The notes beneath the pieces are model-generated. The model made no database searches. It was given only the letters and a program-made list of their open reading frames with translations, and was not told the DNA's origin. Both the position numbers and the translations under genes were made by a program. From an uncultured Bacteroidia bacterium (GTDB taxonomy: Bacteria > Bacteroidota > Bacteroidia > Bacteroidales > UBA932), in contig CADCHE010000007.1 in the NCBI GenBank assembly GCA_902801205.1, positions 47,133 to 111,132 on the forward strand: a stretch of 64,000 bases of DNA, in the 5' to 3' direction. Positions 24,368-34,700 of the stretch are shown in pieces (the stretch's first letter is position 1; the number at the start of each line of letters is the position of its first letter).

Positions 24368-25555
24368 TTATTGCCACCACCAGGAAACCGTCGCCGGTTT
24401 TTCGTCGCGGATCGCCTTCGCCGTTTCAGTGCCGACCACGGCGTCCAGGTTGACGAACAGCTTGTAACCGACGATTTTCTCGAGGTCGGAGAGCGAGATC
24501 GACATGTCCTTGGTGATCTTGGAGGCGTATTTGTCTTTGTTCTCGAACCAGAAAGCGCAACCCATGTAGCCCTTGTGGCCGACAGAGGCGTCTTTCTTGT
24601 AACGCAGGAGGGCCTTGAAGTAGCCTTCGGGGACGGCGACGGCCTTGCCGGCATTGTCGCGCACCGTCGTCGGGGAAGCGCCCAGCGTGCAGCCCGTCAC
24701 GACATACAGCGTGTCGGTGCCGGCCGTGGCGCCGGTCTTGCGCGCCCATGCGCGGACCTGCGTTTCCAGGTTGGCCCAGGTCCCGCCGTTGAAGTTGTAG
24801 TCCTGGGGCGTCATGTTGGTGTAGTAGAAGGTCTGGACGTTGGCTGCATAGTTCAGCCGGTCGGCCGAAGGAATCTGGTGCCCGCGCGACCAGCCGCCGG
24901 TGTAGGCCTTCTCCAGGAGGGGCTGGAGGGATTTCGGAAGGCTCGGGTCCTCGCCCCATTTGTCGCTTCGGTTGCCGGAGCCGATGTTCCAGGCGCACAG
25001 CGGATAAGCCACCCACCGCGCGACAAGGTGGTCGTAATCCCAATAGAAGGAATAGTTCCGCGTCCGCGTCGAACTGATGGTCATGTCATGCGTGAAGAAC
25101 TCGTAGCCGTCGGTGGCGGAGGTCTCCGGCAGTTCCATCCACCGGCCCGAAGCGGTCTTCGCACCGTATCCACGCGCGGAGCCGCCGCCGGAAAGCCGGC
25201 TCTGGGTCAGCGTGGCGGAAGCGGAGCCGCCGTTCCCGGTGAGGACGATGACGGCGGAGCGGAGCTCGGCCGGATTCTCGCCGTAGCTGAGGACGACCCG
25301 GTCGGAACTGCCCGTACCGGACGCCGGGGAGAAGGTCACCCAATCCGCGGTGCTGGAGAGCGTCCAGCTGCCGGATGCCGTCACGGAGAGGAACTGGCTG
25401 CCGGCTTCACCGGAGACCGTCGGCGTCTTGATGGTGACGGAGAGGGGTGTCAGCGGCTCGTCCGCTGCGGGTGAACTGCAGGAAACGGCCATCGGTGACA
25501 GCGCCAGGAGCAGCGCCGTCACCGGACCGGAAAGATATCGGAACAGGCGGGTCAT
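24368..25555 (-). CDS. BACON-domain DNA/RNA non-specific endonuclease, lipoprotein
   Basis: Predicted surface or periplasmic nuclease of 395 residues with lipobox MAVSC at residue 26. Residues 35-125 form a BACON-like beta sandwich (GSWTLSSTADWVTFSPASGTG), a module often used for binding at the cell surface. The rest is a NUC1/endonuclease G domain: WVAYPLCAWN, the catalytic SRGHQIPSADR (variant of DRGH), then QTFYYTNMTPQDYNFNGG with the metal-binding asparagine. It overlaps the OB-lipoprotein gene upstream by ATGA and is 13 bases from the EEP nuclease gene. Two unrelated nucleases in one operon support nucleic acid as the target. Confidence 0.9.
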   Translation of the reverse strand: MTRLFRYLSGPVTALLLALSPMAVSCSSPAADEPLTPLSVTIKTPTVSGEAGSQFLSVTASGSWTLSSTADWVTFSPASGTGSSDRVVLSYGENPAELRSAVIVLTGNGGSASATLTQSRLSGGGSARGYGAKTASGRWMELPETSATDGYEFFTHDMTISSTRTRNYSFYWDYDHLVARWVAYPLCAWNIGSGNRSDKWGEDPSLPKSLQPLLEKAYTGGWSRGHQIPSADRLNYAANVQTFYYTNMTPQDYNFNGGTWANLETQVRAWARKTGATAGTDTLYVVTGCTLGASPTTVRDNAGKAVAVPEGYFKALLRYKKDASVGHKGYMGCAFWFENKDKYASKITKDMSISLSDLEKIVGYKLFVNLDAVVGTETAKAIRDEKPATVSWWWQ

Positions 25556-28140
25556 TCTCCTCCGGCGGCTTCCAGGGTGACGGCCATCTTCTGGAGACGC
25601 CAGTGCCCGCTGCCGGTGGGCCGGGAGAGGCTCACGGATGCGGCGGAGCCGGTCCAGGTCGCCGATTCGACGTCATAGGAGCCGGCGCTCACGGTCGCCT
25701 TGTCGTCGGGTGCATAACCGTTGGCGAAGGTATAGACGATCTTGGTGATGACCTTCCCCTCCGCGGCAGATACCTTGACGGTGCCGTCGCCGTAGATGCG
25801 CATTCCGTTCCCCGTCGTGTAGTATTTCCCGTTGTTGCCGCCGCCCTCGAAGTTGACGGTGATGTAGGTTCCCTTGGCTTCGAGGTAGGGCTCTCCGTTC
25901 TCATATCCGAACTTGGAGAAGTCGACGGACTCGCCGTCATCGGTCACCGTGAAGCCGCCGCCCACCGGAGCAGCGCCGCCATCCTCGATCTTCGTGGCGA
26001 TGACGTTGAGGTATTTCCCCTGGGAAGTGAAGTAGAGGAAGTAACCCGTCACCGTGACGAGGTGACCGTTCAGGGCGGAGATGTCGGCTACCGGAGCGAC
26101 CAGGCTTCCGATCACGTCTTCCGTCCCCTCGACGGCGACATTGTAATAGTTTCCGGAGATGGAGAGTTTCCCCTTGAAGGTGACGTATTCACGGGAGTCG
26201 GCGCTGTAGGAAGCGAAGGATGACGTGATGTCCTTGGGCTCCGGGCGGGAGACGGCATTGTCGCTCGAGACGACCGTCACGGTCGGATCCGTCAGCTGCG
26301 GGACACCGCCGTACTCGCCGCGCGTCGAGACGACCGTCACCATGTCGCCTTCCTTGGCCGTTCCGCCGTGGACGTAGATCATCGCATCGTCCTGGCTGAT
26401 CAGGAAGCCGGTCTTGGCGGCGGCTACCACCAGGGCGGGGCCCACGTTCAGGTGGGCGCCCTGTGCGGCGTCGAGCGCCTGGGCGACCGTCGCGTCCGTC
26501 GCCTCCGCGGGCTCGTCGCCGGGATTTTCACCGTCGGCGCCCGTGATTTCCGTGGCGATGACGTAGAGGTACTTGCCCTGGGAGGCGAAATAGAGGAAGT
26601 AACCCTTCACCGTGACTTCCTTCCCGTTCAGGGCGGAGAGGTCCTGGGTAGGCTTGACGATGCTGCCGGTCACGTTGTCCGAACCGGCGACGGTGATGTT
26701 GTAGTAGTTGCCGCTGATGTTCAGCGTGCCCTTGAAGGAGATGTATTCACGGGAGTCGGAACTGTAGGAACCGAACGAGGACGTGATGTCGCGGGGTTCC
26801 GGATGGGAAACGGCGTTTCCGCTCGAGACGACCGTGACGGTCGGGTCGGTCAGCTGTGCGACGCCGCCGTATTCGCCGCGCGTCGCCTCGACTTTCACCA
26901 TGTCGCCGACGGCTGAGGTGGCGCCGTAGACGTAGATCATCGCGTCATCCTGCTTGATCAGGCAGCCGGCGGAGGCGGAGGCCACCACCAGGGCCGGTCC
27001 GACGTTCAGGCGGGCGTCCTTCGCCGCCTCGAGCGCCTGGGCGACCGTCGCGTCCTGCGCCTCGACGGGCTTGGTGTCGAAGGAGAGGATGTAGGCGTCG
27101 ATCACCTCGTGCTGCTGCTTCTCAGTGTAGAAATCGTACTTCCCGGCCAGGGTCACGGTGCCGCCGTTGGAGATCTTGCTGCTCCACTCGTCCTTGTTCT
27201 TGATGCTGTAGACGTAGATCGACCCGCTGTCGTCCGTCAGGTCGAAGCTGCAGAACTTCGCGTTGAATCCGCTTACGGTGCCGGTCAGCTTGTAGTAGTT
27301 GTTCTTGTCCGCCGCCTTGATGAAGTCGCTGACCGATTTGGCGGGAGCGTTCTCGTAATCGGACGGTTGCGTCGAACCGCCTTCCTCGGTCTTGCCGTTG
27401 AGCGTGTAGATGTAGCTGCCGCCCTGTTTGACGGTCTCGGGGGTGTTGCCCTTGAAGTTGACGACCTTGCCGCAGATGGTCACTTCGTCGCCCACCTTGA
27501 TGTCGGTGTTTCCGGCCGTCCACATCTTGTTGCCGAGGTAGTAGGTCTGGAAGACGTAGAACTGGACGAGGTCCTTGGAACCATCTTCGGAGATGTAGAA
27601 GTTGGCGTTGCCGAACTTGCCGCTGGCCTCGAAGGTCGTAGAGACCTCGCTGATGATACCGGTGATGTAGACGACCTCCGGGCTCTCGACATCGGGACCG
27701 AGGGACTTGACATACTCCACGGCACCGGCCGGGTTGAAGGGCGACGCCTTCGTTCCGTCGCCGGAAGGCTTGTCGGTGGTGTCCTCGCCCTTGGCTCCCG
27801 GCTGGGAGACGGCGATGGTCCGATAGTCGAATTCCGTCTTGACCTTGATTTCGGCGGTACGGTCGTTCGACTCGTTCGCCAGGGCGGTGACGGTTACGGT
27901 CGCCGCCGTGCCGGAGGCGCTGCCGGACGTGGGTGTGACGGCCAGCCAGCCGGCTTCGGTTTCCACCGTCCAGGCGCGGTTGGCGTTGACGGAGAACGTG
28001 AGGTTGCCACCGGTCTGCTGGAAGGCGAGTTCGGTGGGAGAAACATTCAATACGGGAAGAGCGACATCTTCCTCTTCCTTACAGCCGAGCAGCAGCGCGA
28101 TCGCCGCGAGCATCGGGAAAACGATACGGTATAGTTTCAT
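25552..28140 (-). CDS. BACON plus multiple OB-like-domain surface lipoprotein
   Basis: About 862 residues. Lipobox LLLGC near residue 20 is followed by KEEED, which fits the K-(D/E)2 lipoprotein export signal for surface display in Bacteroidota. Domains in order: BACON (ELAFQQTGGNLTFSVNANRAW, 35-120), OB-like modules beginning GDGTKASPFNPAGAVEYV and KSVSDFIKAADKNNYYKLTG, two near-identical 186-residue repeats (each starting DATVAQAL), and a beta-rich C-terminal domain. The start is ATG 28140; an upstream ATG at 28227 gives no signal peptide. It is the first gene of the nuclease operon and is ATGA-coupled to the NUC1-like gene. Binding of nucleic acid is inferred. Confidence 0.82.
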   Translation of the reverse strand: MKLYRIVFPMLAAIALLLGCKEEEDVALPVLNVSPTELAFQQTGGNLTFSVNANRAWTVETEAGWLAVTPTSGSASGTAATVTVTALANESNDRTAEIKVKTEFDYRTIAVSQPGAKGEDTTDKPSGDGTKASPFNPAGAVEYVKSLGPDVESPEVVYITGIISEVSTTFEASGKFGNANFYISEDGSKDLVQFYVFQTYYLGNKMWTAGNTDIKVGDEVTICGKVVNFKGNTPETVKQGGSYIYTLNGKTEEGGSTQPSDYENAPAKSVSDFIKAADKNNYYKLTGTVSGFNAKFCSFDLTDDSGSIYVYSIKNKDEWSSKISNGGTVTLAGKYDFYTEKQQHEVIDAYILSFDTKPVEAQDATVAQALEAAKDARLNVGPALVVASASAGCLIKQDDAMIYVYGATSAVGDMVKVEATRGEYGGVAQLTDPTVTVVSSGNAVSHPEPRDITSSFGSYSSDSREYISFKGTLNISGNYYNITVAGSDNVTGSIVKPTQDLSALNGKEVTVKGYFLYFASQGKYLYVIATEITGADGENPGDEPAEATDATVAQALDAAQGAHLNVGPALVVAAAKTGFLISQDDAMIYVHGGTAKEGDMVTVVSTRGEYGGVPQLTDPTVTVVSSDNAVSRPEPKDITSSFASYSADSREYVTFKGKLSISGNYYNVAVEGTEDVIGSLVAPVADISALNGHLVTVTGYFLYFTSQGKYLNVIATKIEDGGAAPVGGGFTVTDDGESVDFSKFGYENGEPYLEAKGTYITVNFEGGGNNGKYYTTGNGMRIYGDGTVKVSAAEGKVITKIVYTFANGYAPDDKATVSAGSYDVESATWTGSAASVSLSRPTGSGHWRLQKMAVTLEAAGGE
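25994..27055 (-). repeat. Tandem 558-bp intragenic duplication
   Basis: The segments starting at 25994 and 26552 are offset by exactly 558 bp (186 codons) and are highly similar in DNA and protein (shared FLYF.SQGKYL.VIAT, TRGEYGGV.QLTDPTVTVVSS, ATVAQAL). Part of the OB-lipoprotein gene. Confidence 0.85.
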
Positions 28141-28228
28141 TGTGTCTTGTGATTGTCTAACACTTGCAATAAAGTGGCAATTTACGTATTTATCTTCAAA
28201 TCTCAAAGCGATATGCCCCGTGTCCATT

Positions 28229-28262
28229 AAAAAAAAGCCGGTCCATGTCGGACCGGCTTTTC
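28229..28262 (-). terminator. Intrinsic terminator of Big_2 protein gene
   Basis: On the minus strand GCCGGTCC (28257-28250), loop of five, GGACCGGC (28244-28237), then a run of T (28236-28229). It separates the Big_2 gene from the nuclease operon. Confidence 0.8.
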
Positions 28263-28284
28263 CTTTCCTTCCGTAACTTCCGGC

Positions 28285-30018
28285 TTACGAACCGCTGCCC
28301 GTCACATGGACGGTCAGGCTCTTGAGCGTTTGCGCACCCACACGGAACGACACGACGGCCGTCCCGGCCTTCTTGGCGTAAAGGTGGTATTCCGTGCCGT
28401 TGTACCCGCCCCTGTCGACGACGTCCGCCGGATTGGTCGATACGATCAGGTACTTCGGGTTGACGAACTGTTTTGTCGTCTTGTTGTACAGGCGCAAGGT
28501 GATGCAGTCTTTCTCCGTGGACCCCAGCTTGTGGGTGATCTCGGACGGGACCTCGGAATCCCCGTAGTAGACGGCATAGGTGACGGCAGGCGCATTGATC
28601 GTCGCGTCGACGATAGCGATGACTTTCCCTTCCAAGGTGAAGGTCAGCGTGGCCGTTCCGGCTTTTTTTGCGAAAATGTTCAACTGGCTGGCCGTCCGGG
28701 AGATGGGGTTGGCGACGGAGCTGTTCGAGGTGGTCATCGAAACATCCTTGGGATTGAGATAAGACCCGCTTTTTTCGTCATACAGCCGGAAAGGCAGGTA
28801 GTCGTCTGGATTGACGCCAATCGAATAGGTGAGCGAAATGATCTTTTCTCCGAGGTAGTGCATGGCATACTGGGTATCGTCCGTAACGAAGATCTTGCAG
28901 GTTGCTGTCTTGCCCTGGTCGTTCGTCGTGGCGGTGATCGTGGCCGTTCCCGCCTTCTTGGCAGTCACCTTTCCGTTGGCATCCACGGTGGCGACACTCT
29001 CGTTGGAGGAACTCCAGGCAACGGCGTTGTCCGTCGCGTTCGCAGGCTGCACAGTGGCGGTGAGCTGGAGGCTTTCGCCGACAGAGATCCCCACGCCCGT
29101 CTTGTTGATGGACACGCCAGTGACAGGGACAGATTCCTGGATGACATCGATCCTGCATGAGGCGGTCTTGTTCCCGTCTGCCGTACGGACGGTGACAGTG
29201 GCCGTGCCCGCTTTCTTGCCCACGCAGAGGCCTTCGTTGTCGACGGTTACGACCGCGGCGTTGTTGGTGGTCCAGGTGACGGCCTTGTTCGATGCGTTTT
29301 CTGGCTTGACGATCGCGGTCAGTCGGATGGATTCGTCGACACGAAGGCTGATGTAGTCCCTCTCAAGTTCGACGCCGGTGACAGCGACGGTCCCCGCCTT
29401 GACGGTGACGGTGACCTTGGCGGTCTTTCCGCCGTCTTTGGTCTTTACGGTGATGGTGGCGGTGCCGGGGCCGACGGCGGTGACGACGCCCTTGGCATCG
29501 ACGGTGGCGACCTTATTGTCGGAGGAGGACCACTCGACGTCGCGGTTCGTGGCGTTTTCGGGGGCGACAGTGGCCGTCAGCGCGGCTTTCTCTCCGGGTT
29601 CCAGGTCCAGTTTGTCCTTGTCGATGGTGACGCCGGTGACGGCGACAGTCCCTGCCTTGACGGTGACGGAAGCCGTGGCCGTCTTCCCGCCGTCCTTGGT
29701 CTTGGCGGTGATGGTTGCGTTTCCGGCGCCGGCGGCGGTAATCTTGCCGGTCTGGTCGACGGTGGCGACGGAGGTGTTGGAGGACGACCAGTCGACCGTC
29801 TTGTCAGTGGCGTTGTCCGGCTGGACGATGGCGGTCAGCTGGAAGGTCTCGCCCGGTTGCAGCTCGATGGCGGGATTGGACAGCGAAATGCCCGTGACGG
29901 AGACTTTGGACGGTGCGGGCGGTTCCGGTGTCGGTTGCTGCTCGTTTTTATCAGGTTTGCAGGAAAAGAACAATCCCGCGGCTGCCAGGGTCAGCAGGAG
30001 AGAAAGAATCTTTTTCAT
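28285..30018 (-). CDS. Big_2 (bacterial Ig-like) repeat lipoprotein
   Basis: Lipoprotein of 577 residues with lipobox LFFSC at residue 20 and a Pro-rich linker (PTPEPPAPS). Four bacterial Ig-like group 2 repeats of about 86 residues follow (residues 40-380), each with VTGV, LTATV.PENAT, W.SS...VATVD and AGTATIT motifs. The C-terminal 200 residues hold two more divergent beta domains (KAGTATLTF, KAGTAVVSF). Such proteins act as adhesins or spacers at the surface. It has its own -7 box and a terminator on each side, so it is an independent unit inside the locus. No catalytic motif is visible. Confidence 0.85.
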   Translation of the reverse strand: MKKILSLLLTLAAAGLFFSCKPDKNEQQPTPEPPAPSKVSVTGISLSNPAIELQPGETFQLTAIVQPDNATDKTVDWSSSNTSVATVDQTGKITAAGAGNATITAKTKDGGKTATASVTVKAGTVAVTGVTIDKDKLDLEPGEKAALTATVAPENATNRDVEWSSSDNKVATVDAKGVVTAVGPGTATITVKTKDGGKTAKVTVTVKAGTVAVTGVELERDYISLRVDESIRLTAIVKPENASNKAVTWTTNNAAVVTVDNEGLCVGKKAGTATVTVRTADGNKTASCRIDVIQESVPVTGVSINKTGVGISVGESLQLTATVQPANATDNAVAWSSSNESVATVDANGKVTAKKAGTATITATTNDQGKTATCKIFVTDDTQYAMHYLGEKIISLTYSIGVNPDDYLPFRLYDEKSGSYLNPKDVSMTTSNSSVANPISRTASQLNIFAKKAGTATLTFTLEGKVIAIVDATINAPAVTYAVYYGDSEVPSEITHKLGSTEKDCITLRLYNKTTKQFVNPKYLIVSTNPADVVDRGGYNGTEYHLYAKKAGTAVVSFRVGAQTLKSLTVHVTGSGS

Positions 30019-30065
30019 ATGGCTTGAAATAATAGTTGAACATTCAAGGTCAAGTTTCTTTGCTT

Positions 30066-30073
30066 CAAATATA
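30066..30073 (-). promoter_or_regulatory. -7 box before Big_2 gene
   Basis: TATATTTG on the minus strand, 47 bases before ATG 30018; no clear -33 element. Confidence 0.55.
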
Positions 30074-30084
30074 TGAATTTTTCA

Positions 30085-30124
30085 AAAAAAAAAGACCGGC
30101 CAGAAATGATGGCCGGTCTTTTTT
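30085..30124 (-). terminator. Intrinsic terminator after BACON/OB lipoprotein gene
   Basis: AAGACCGGCC (30092-30101) and GGCCGGTCTT (30111-30120) form a 10-bp stem with a nine-base loop, flanked by A and T runs on both sides, so it can work in either direction. Confidence 0.8.
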
Positions 30125-30140
30125 ACCGTAAATCGGGGCG

Positions 30141-31748
30141 CTAGTTCTTCTTCTTGTGGCTGAAGTAGATACCGCCGCAGAGCTCGATGGTCGACACGCC
30201 GTTCTTGTCGGTGTAGGTGTCCTTGTAGCCGATCATCGTCAGTTCGTCGCCGACTTCGATGCCCGTGTTGGCGATGAAGTGCTTGCGGTTGTCGCCCGTG
30301 GCGCCGTATCCGGGGTAGGTTCCGAAGACATACAGCGTGGAAGTGCCGTCGGAAATGTACAGGTTGCCGTAGTCGTTGGGCTTGCCGTTGCTGCCCATCA
30401 GCGAAGTGATGGTTCCGGTTACTTTGTAGTAAACATTCTTGCTGTCCGGTTTGGAGAGGAAGTCGGTGACGGAGATCTCCGTCACGGCATACTTGATCTC
30501 CTCGAAGGTCCCGGAAACGAGCTGGGCGTTGCCCTTGAATTCGCCGCGCTGGCCGACGACGGTGACGATGTCACCGACCTTCGCGCCGGACGCCTTGAAG
30601 CCGGTGGCGCGGTAGGCCAGCGTCTTGCCGGACCAGTCCTGGATGTAGAAGCTCTCGCCCTGCTTGTCGGAGGCGTAGAGTTCCATGACGACACCGGTGA
30701 TCCGGTACTGGGCCTGGCTGACTTCCGCTGCGTTGAAATCGGCGACGGTAATCTCGGCGATGGCGCCTTCCTGGACGATTTCCACACTCACGGATGAACT
30801 GTTCTCTCCGGAAGTGGAGCCGAACGCGACGGTGGAAGTACGCGCGCCGGCAGCGTTGGCGACGGCCTTCATGGTGACCACGGCCGTGTCAGGGACGGCG
30901 ACGGTCGGGAACTGCGGATCCGGGACGCCGGGGATCATGCGGATGTCGGAGACGCTGAGCCAGGCCTGGTCGGCCTCGGGGATGGTGACGGTGGGGCCAC
31001 CGCCCTTGCACACCATGCGGATCTCCTTTTCACCGCCTTCCTTGGGGATGTTGCCTTCTACGGTTCCGACGATCTGGATGAGGGACTTGACGAGTTTGAC
31101 CAGCGTCACGTCGACCATCTGCGGATCACCTTTGTAGTTGCCGCGCGGGCCGACGATGGTGACCACGTCACCCATCTCGATGCCCCAGCTTTCGAGGGGG
31201 TTGTTCTGGAATTTACCATCCTTGTCGGCAAGGCCGTAGATGAGGATCGTTCCGGTGTCATCGGTGATGTAGAAGTTGCCGTATTTTTCCGCATTGGAGT
31301 ACCAGCCCGTAACGGCGCCGGTCAGCTCGAGCTTGCGGCCGTCGGGGCCGGTCAGCGCCTCGGCGATCTTGACGGCGGAGGCGGCGTCCGTTCCCTGGGC
31401 GACATTGATGTACTGCTCCTGGTCGCCGATCTTGATCTTCAGCTTGGCGAGCCGGTAGGCTTCGCTGCCGGTACCGGTGAAGGTGACCGTCGTCGTTCCG
31501 GCGTTGCCGGAAGTCGGTTCGACCGTCAGCCAGTCGGGAATGGTGTTGATGCTGTGGTCGTCGACGAACTGCCAGGGACCGGTCGCGGTTACGGTAACCG
31601 TATTGGAACCACCGGCGGGGGCGATGGATACGTAGGTGTTGGAGAGCTGGAGCGAATCCAGCTGGTTGCTCTTGACTTCGTCCGTGCATCCGGCTACGAG
31701 GGTACAGAGTGCCGCGATGGCGGAGAGGATGAATATCTTGCGTTTCAT
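30141..31748 (-). CDS. BACON and OB-like-domain lipoprotein
   Basis: 535 residues with lipobox LVAGC at residue 21. Residues 30-125 are a BACON domain (VSIAPAGGSNTVTVTATGPW, WLTVEPTSGNAGTTTV). Three OB-like modules of the DUF5689 sort follow: ITDDTGTILIYGLADKDG with GDVVTIVGPRGNYKGDPQ, YIQDWSGKTLAYRATGF with GDIVTVVGQRGEFKGNAQ, and YISDGTSTLYVFGTYPG at the end. The repeated GD.VT.VG.RG..KG motif also occurs in the 25552-28140 protein, so the two are paralogues. It follows the Oar-like TonB receptor by 15 bases and is probably its surface partner. Confidence 0.82.
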   Translation of the reverse strand: MKRKIFILSAIAALCTLVAGCTDEVKSNQLDSLQLSNTYVSIAPAGGSNTVTVTATGPWQFVDDHSINTIPDWLTVEPTSGNAGTTTVTFTGTGSEAYRLAKLKIKIGDQEQYINVAQGTDAASAVKIAEALTGPDGRKLELTGAVTGWYSNAEKYGNFYITDDTGTILIYGLADKDGKFQNNPLESWGIEMGDVVTIVGPRGNYKGDPQMVDVTLVKLVKSLIQIVGTVEGNIPKEGGEKEIRMVCKGGGPTVTIPEADQAWLSVSDIRMIPGVPDPQFPTVAVPDTAVVTMKAVANAAGARTSTVAFGSTSGENSSSVSVEIVQEGAIAEITVADFNAAEVSQAQYRITGVVMELYASDKQGESFYIQDWSGKTLAYRATGFKASGAKVGDIVTVVGQRGEFKGNAQLVSGTFEEIKYAVTEISVTDFLSKPDSKNVYYKVTGTITSLMGSNGKPNDYGNLYISDGTSTLYVFGTYPGYGATGDNRKHFIANTGIEVGDELTMIGYKDTYTDKNGVSTIELCGGIYFSHKKKN

Positions 31749-31763
31749 AATCGGATGCTGTGA

Positions 31764-34700
31764 TTAGTTGAACATGTACTTGAGACCGATCTGCGCATAC
31801 CAGCACTGGCCGACGTTGCGGACGCGGGTCCAGGTCTGCGTGTTGCCGCTGACGGCTTTGTTCGTGGTGAACACGGGCACACCGTCGGAGTCGATCCGGG
31901 AAATGTCGAGCAGGCGGCCGGAGTTGAGGTCCGGATTCATCTGCTTGCTCACGCCCCAGGAGGAGTTGAACATGTTGAGGATGTTCTTGACGTCGAAGTT
32001 CAGCTGCAGGGCGTTGGTCGTGCCTGCGATCTTGACCTTGAAGTCATGGGCGAAGCGGAAGTCGAGGCGGTGCACCCACGGGGAGTAGATGCTGTAGGCT
32101 TCGGCGTACTGGCCCTTGTGCTTGCTGAGGTACGGGTCGTTCTTGGCGAAGGCCCAGTAGCGGGCGGCGTCGTCGGCAGAGGCGAAGCGGATCTCCTTCT
32201 CGTCACGCGGAATGTACATCGCATCGTAGTTGTAGGAGTCGCCGTTCAGGTCGCTGGCGTACATGTAGGAGTAGTTGAAGCCGCCCCTCCAGGTCTCGTA
32301 GAAGAGGCTGAAGTGGTTGTCAGCCGGGTCATCGTAGGTCAGGGACAGGTAGGCGCGGTCCGGCGTCACGTACTGCGAGTTGTGCAGCTGGACGTTGTTC
32401 GGGCCCTCGGACGTCGGGATGTAGGTGAACGCGGAGGACGCGTCGGAGCCGGGCATACCGGTGAGCTCCTTGGAGAAGGTGTGCGTGTAGGCACCGACGA
32501 TGCTCAGGCCATCGGCCGGACGCATGTTGAGCTGGAGGCTCGCGGAGCCGCCGTATCCCTTGTTGGTGTTCGTCAGCATGTAAGCGGAGGTACCGACGCG
32601 GGACTTCGCGTAATTGTAGGTATACGTGAAGTCGGTCGGATAGAGGTGCCGGTTGTCGGCGCCGTTCAGGCGGGCGAAGCCCTCGGGATCCTTGATGTTG
32701 AGGTCCTTGATGCGGACGGCGTTGATGGTCTTGTTATAGATCACTTCACCGGTGATGCTCATCGGGAAGGAAGTCGGGAGGGCATAGTCGATGGCCAGGG
32801 AGGTCTTCCAGACCTGCGGCATCTTGAACTTCGGATCGACGGCGGCGAAGCTGCTGCCGACGGTGCCCTTGGCCGGATCGTAGTCCTTCGGCGTGCCGAG
32901 GTTCTTGATCATGAAGTCACGGAGGTCATGATAATCGGTGATGATGTCACCCTTGAACTGCTCGAGGGCAGGGTCGGGAGTACCGTTGGTGGTCGTGAAT
33001 TTGGCCTGGTACTGGACGACGCCCGAGTTGGTCGGCATGTTGGTGAAGAACACGAGCGGGAGACGGCCCGTGAAGAGACCGGTACCGCCGCGAACCTTCA
33101 GGCTCTTGTCGCCGAGCACGTCGTAGATGAAGCCGATGCGCGGGGAAATCTGCACCTTCGGAGTGGGCCATTTGCCGGTATCGACGTGCGTGCCGTTGTA
33201 ATCGAGGTCCTTGATGGCGTTGTTCGTTGCCAGGTCGCGGTTGTCGAAGATGATCGTCTCGAGACGCAGGCCGGCGGTCAGTTTCAGCTTGTCAGTGGGG
33301 TTCCACTCGTCCTGGCCGTAGATGGCGGCCTTGTGGAAACGGACCGTCGCAGCGGGATCCTCGTTGCCGCCGTAGCCGTAGGTCAGGTTGACGGTTTCGG
33401 GCGTGGCGCCGGAAAGGAAGTCATCGATGGAGTTGTAGCGGTAGTAACCGGTACCGTTGCGCATGTAGGCGTTGTCGGCGAGCTGCCAGTCATAGCTCAG
33501 ACCAGCCATGATCTTGTGGTTGCCCTTGTAGAAGGTGATGTCGTCCTTGGCGGTGAGCACCTTGTTGTGGACGGCGTTCTTCCAGGTGAAGAGCTCGTAT
33601 CCGGCGGCCATGTAGATGTCGTCGTCGATGCTGCCGCCGAGGATGTCGATGAACGGGAACGGCTCGGAGTTCGAACCGCGGACGTCGTCAAGCTCGGAGT
33701 AGGTGATGAGCAGCTGGTTGGAGAGCTGGTCCGACAGACGGCTGTTGAGGTCGAAGGAGTAGGAGTTGACCAGGTTCTGCTGCGAATACATCGAGTTCGC
33801 GAAGGACATCGAGTACTGCGACATACGGGCGAAGACCGTGCGCTGTCCGGCGTCGGAGGAGGAAGCGTTCGGCGAGCTCCAGCGGTTGTTCAGCGTGTTG
33901 ACGTACTGGAGGGTGAGCTTGTGCTTGTCGGAGATGTTCCAGTCGAGGCGGCCGAGGAGCTTGCGGTTGTTCTGGTCGGCCGGGAAGTCGGTGTAGGAGC
34001 CGGTGTCGTATCCGTACTTGGTCTTGAGGTACTGCGAAACGCGCTGCATGTCGGCCTCGGTCGTACGGGCGATGTAGTTGTCCGGATCGGCAGCGCCGTC
34101 CTTGGAGGCGCGCCAGCGGTTGACCACCGTCGGGATCTCGCTCTGCTCGAAGTTGACGAAGAAGAAGAGCTTGTTCTTGATGATGGGGCCGCCGAGGGTG
34201 AAACCGTAGGTCGTGGTGCGGTCCTTGTCACGCGCACCGGCGATCTCGTTCCCATCCACCACGTTGCCGCGCATGTTCTCGTTGCGGTGGTAGACGTAGG
34301 CGGAGCCCTTGAAGCGGTTGGTACCGGACTTGGTGATCGCGTTCACGCCGCCGCCGATGAAGTTGTTCTGGCGGACGTCATACGGAGAGATGACCACCTG
34401 GACCTCGTCGATAGCGTCGAGGGAGATCGGGTTGCCGCCGCCCGGCAGGGCGTCGGAAAGACCGAAGTTGTTGTTGAAATTCGCACCGTTCACCGTGAAG
34501 TTGGCGGTACGTCCGTCGGAACCGGCGAAGCTCATGCCGTTACCGCCGTAAGGGGACAGCTTGGTCACGTCGGTGATGCTGCGGCTCACGGTCGGGAGCG
34601 CGGTGATCTGGTTGTTGGAAATGTTGGTGGCCGCGCCGGTCTTCTCCGTGGAGAACTTCGAAGCGGCTTCGGAGACGACGATGGCTTCCTTGAGCATCTC

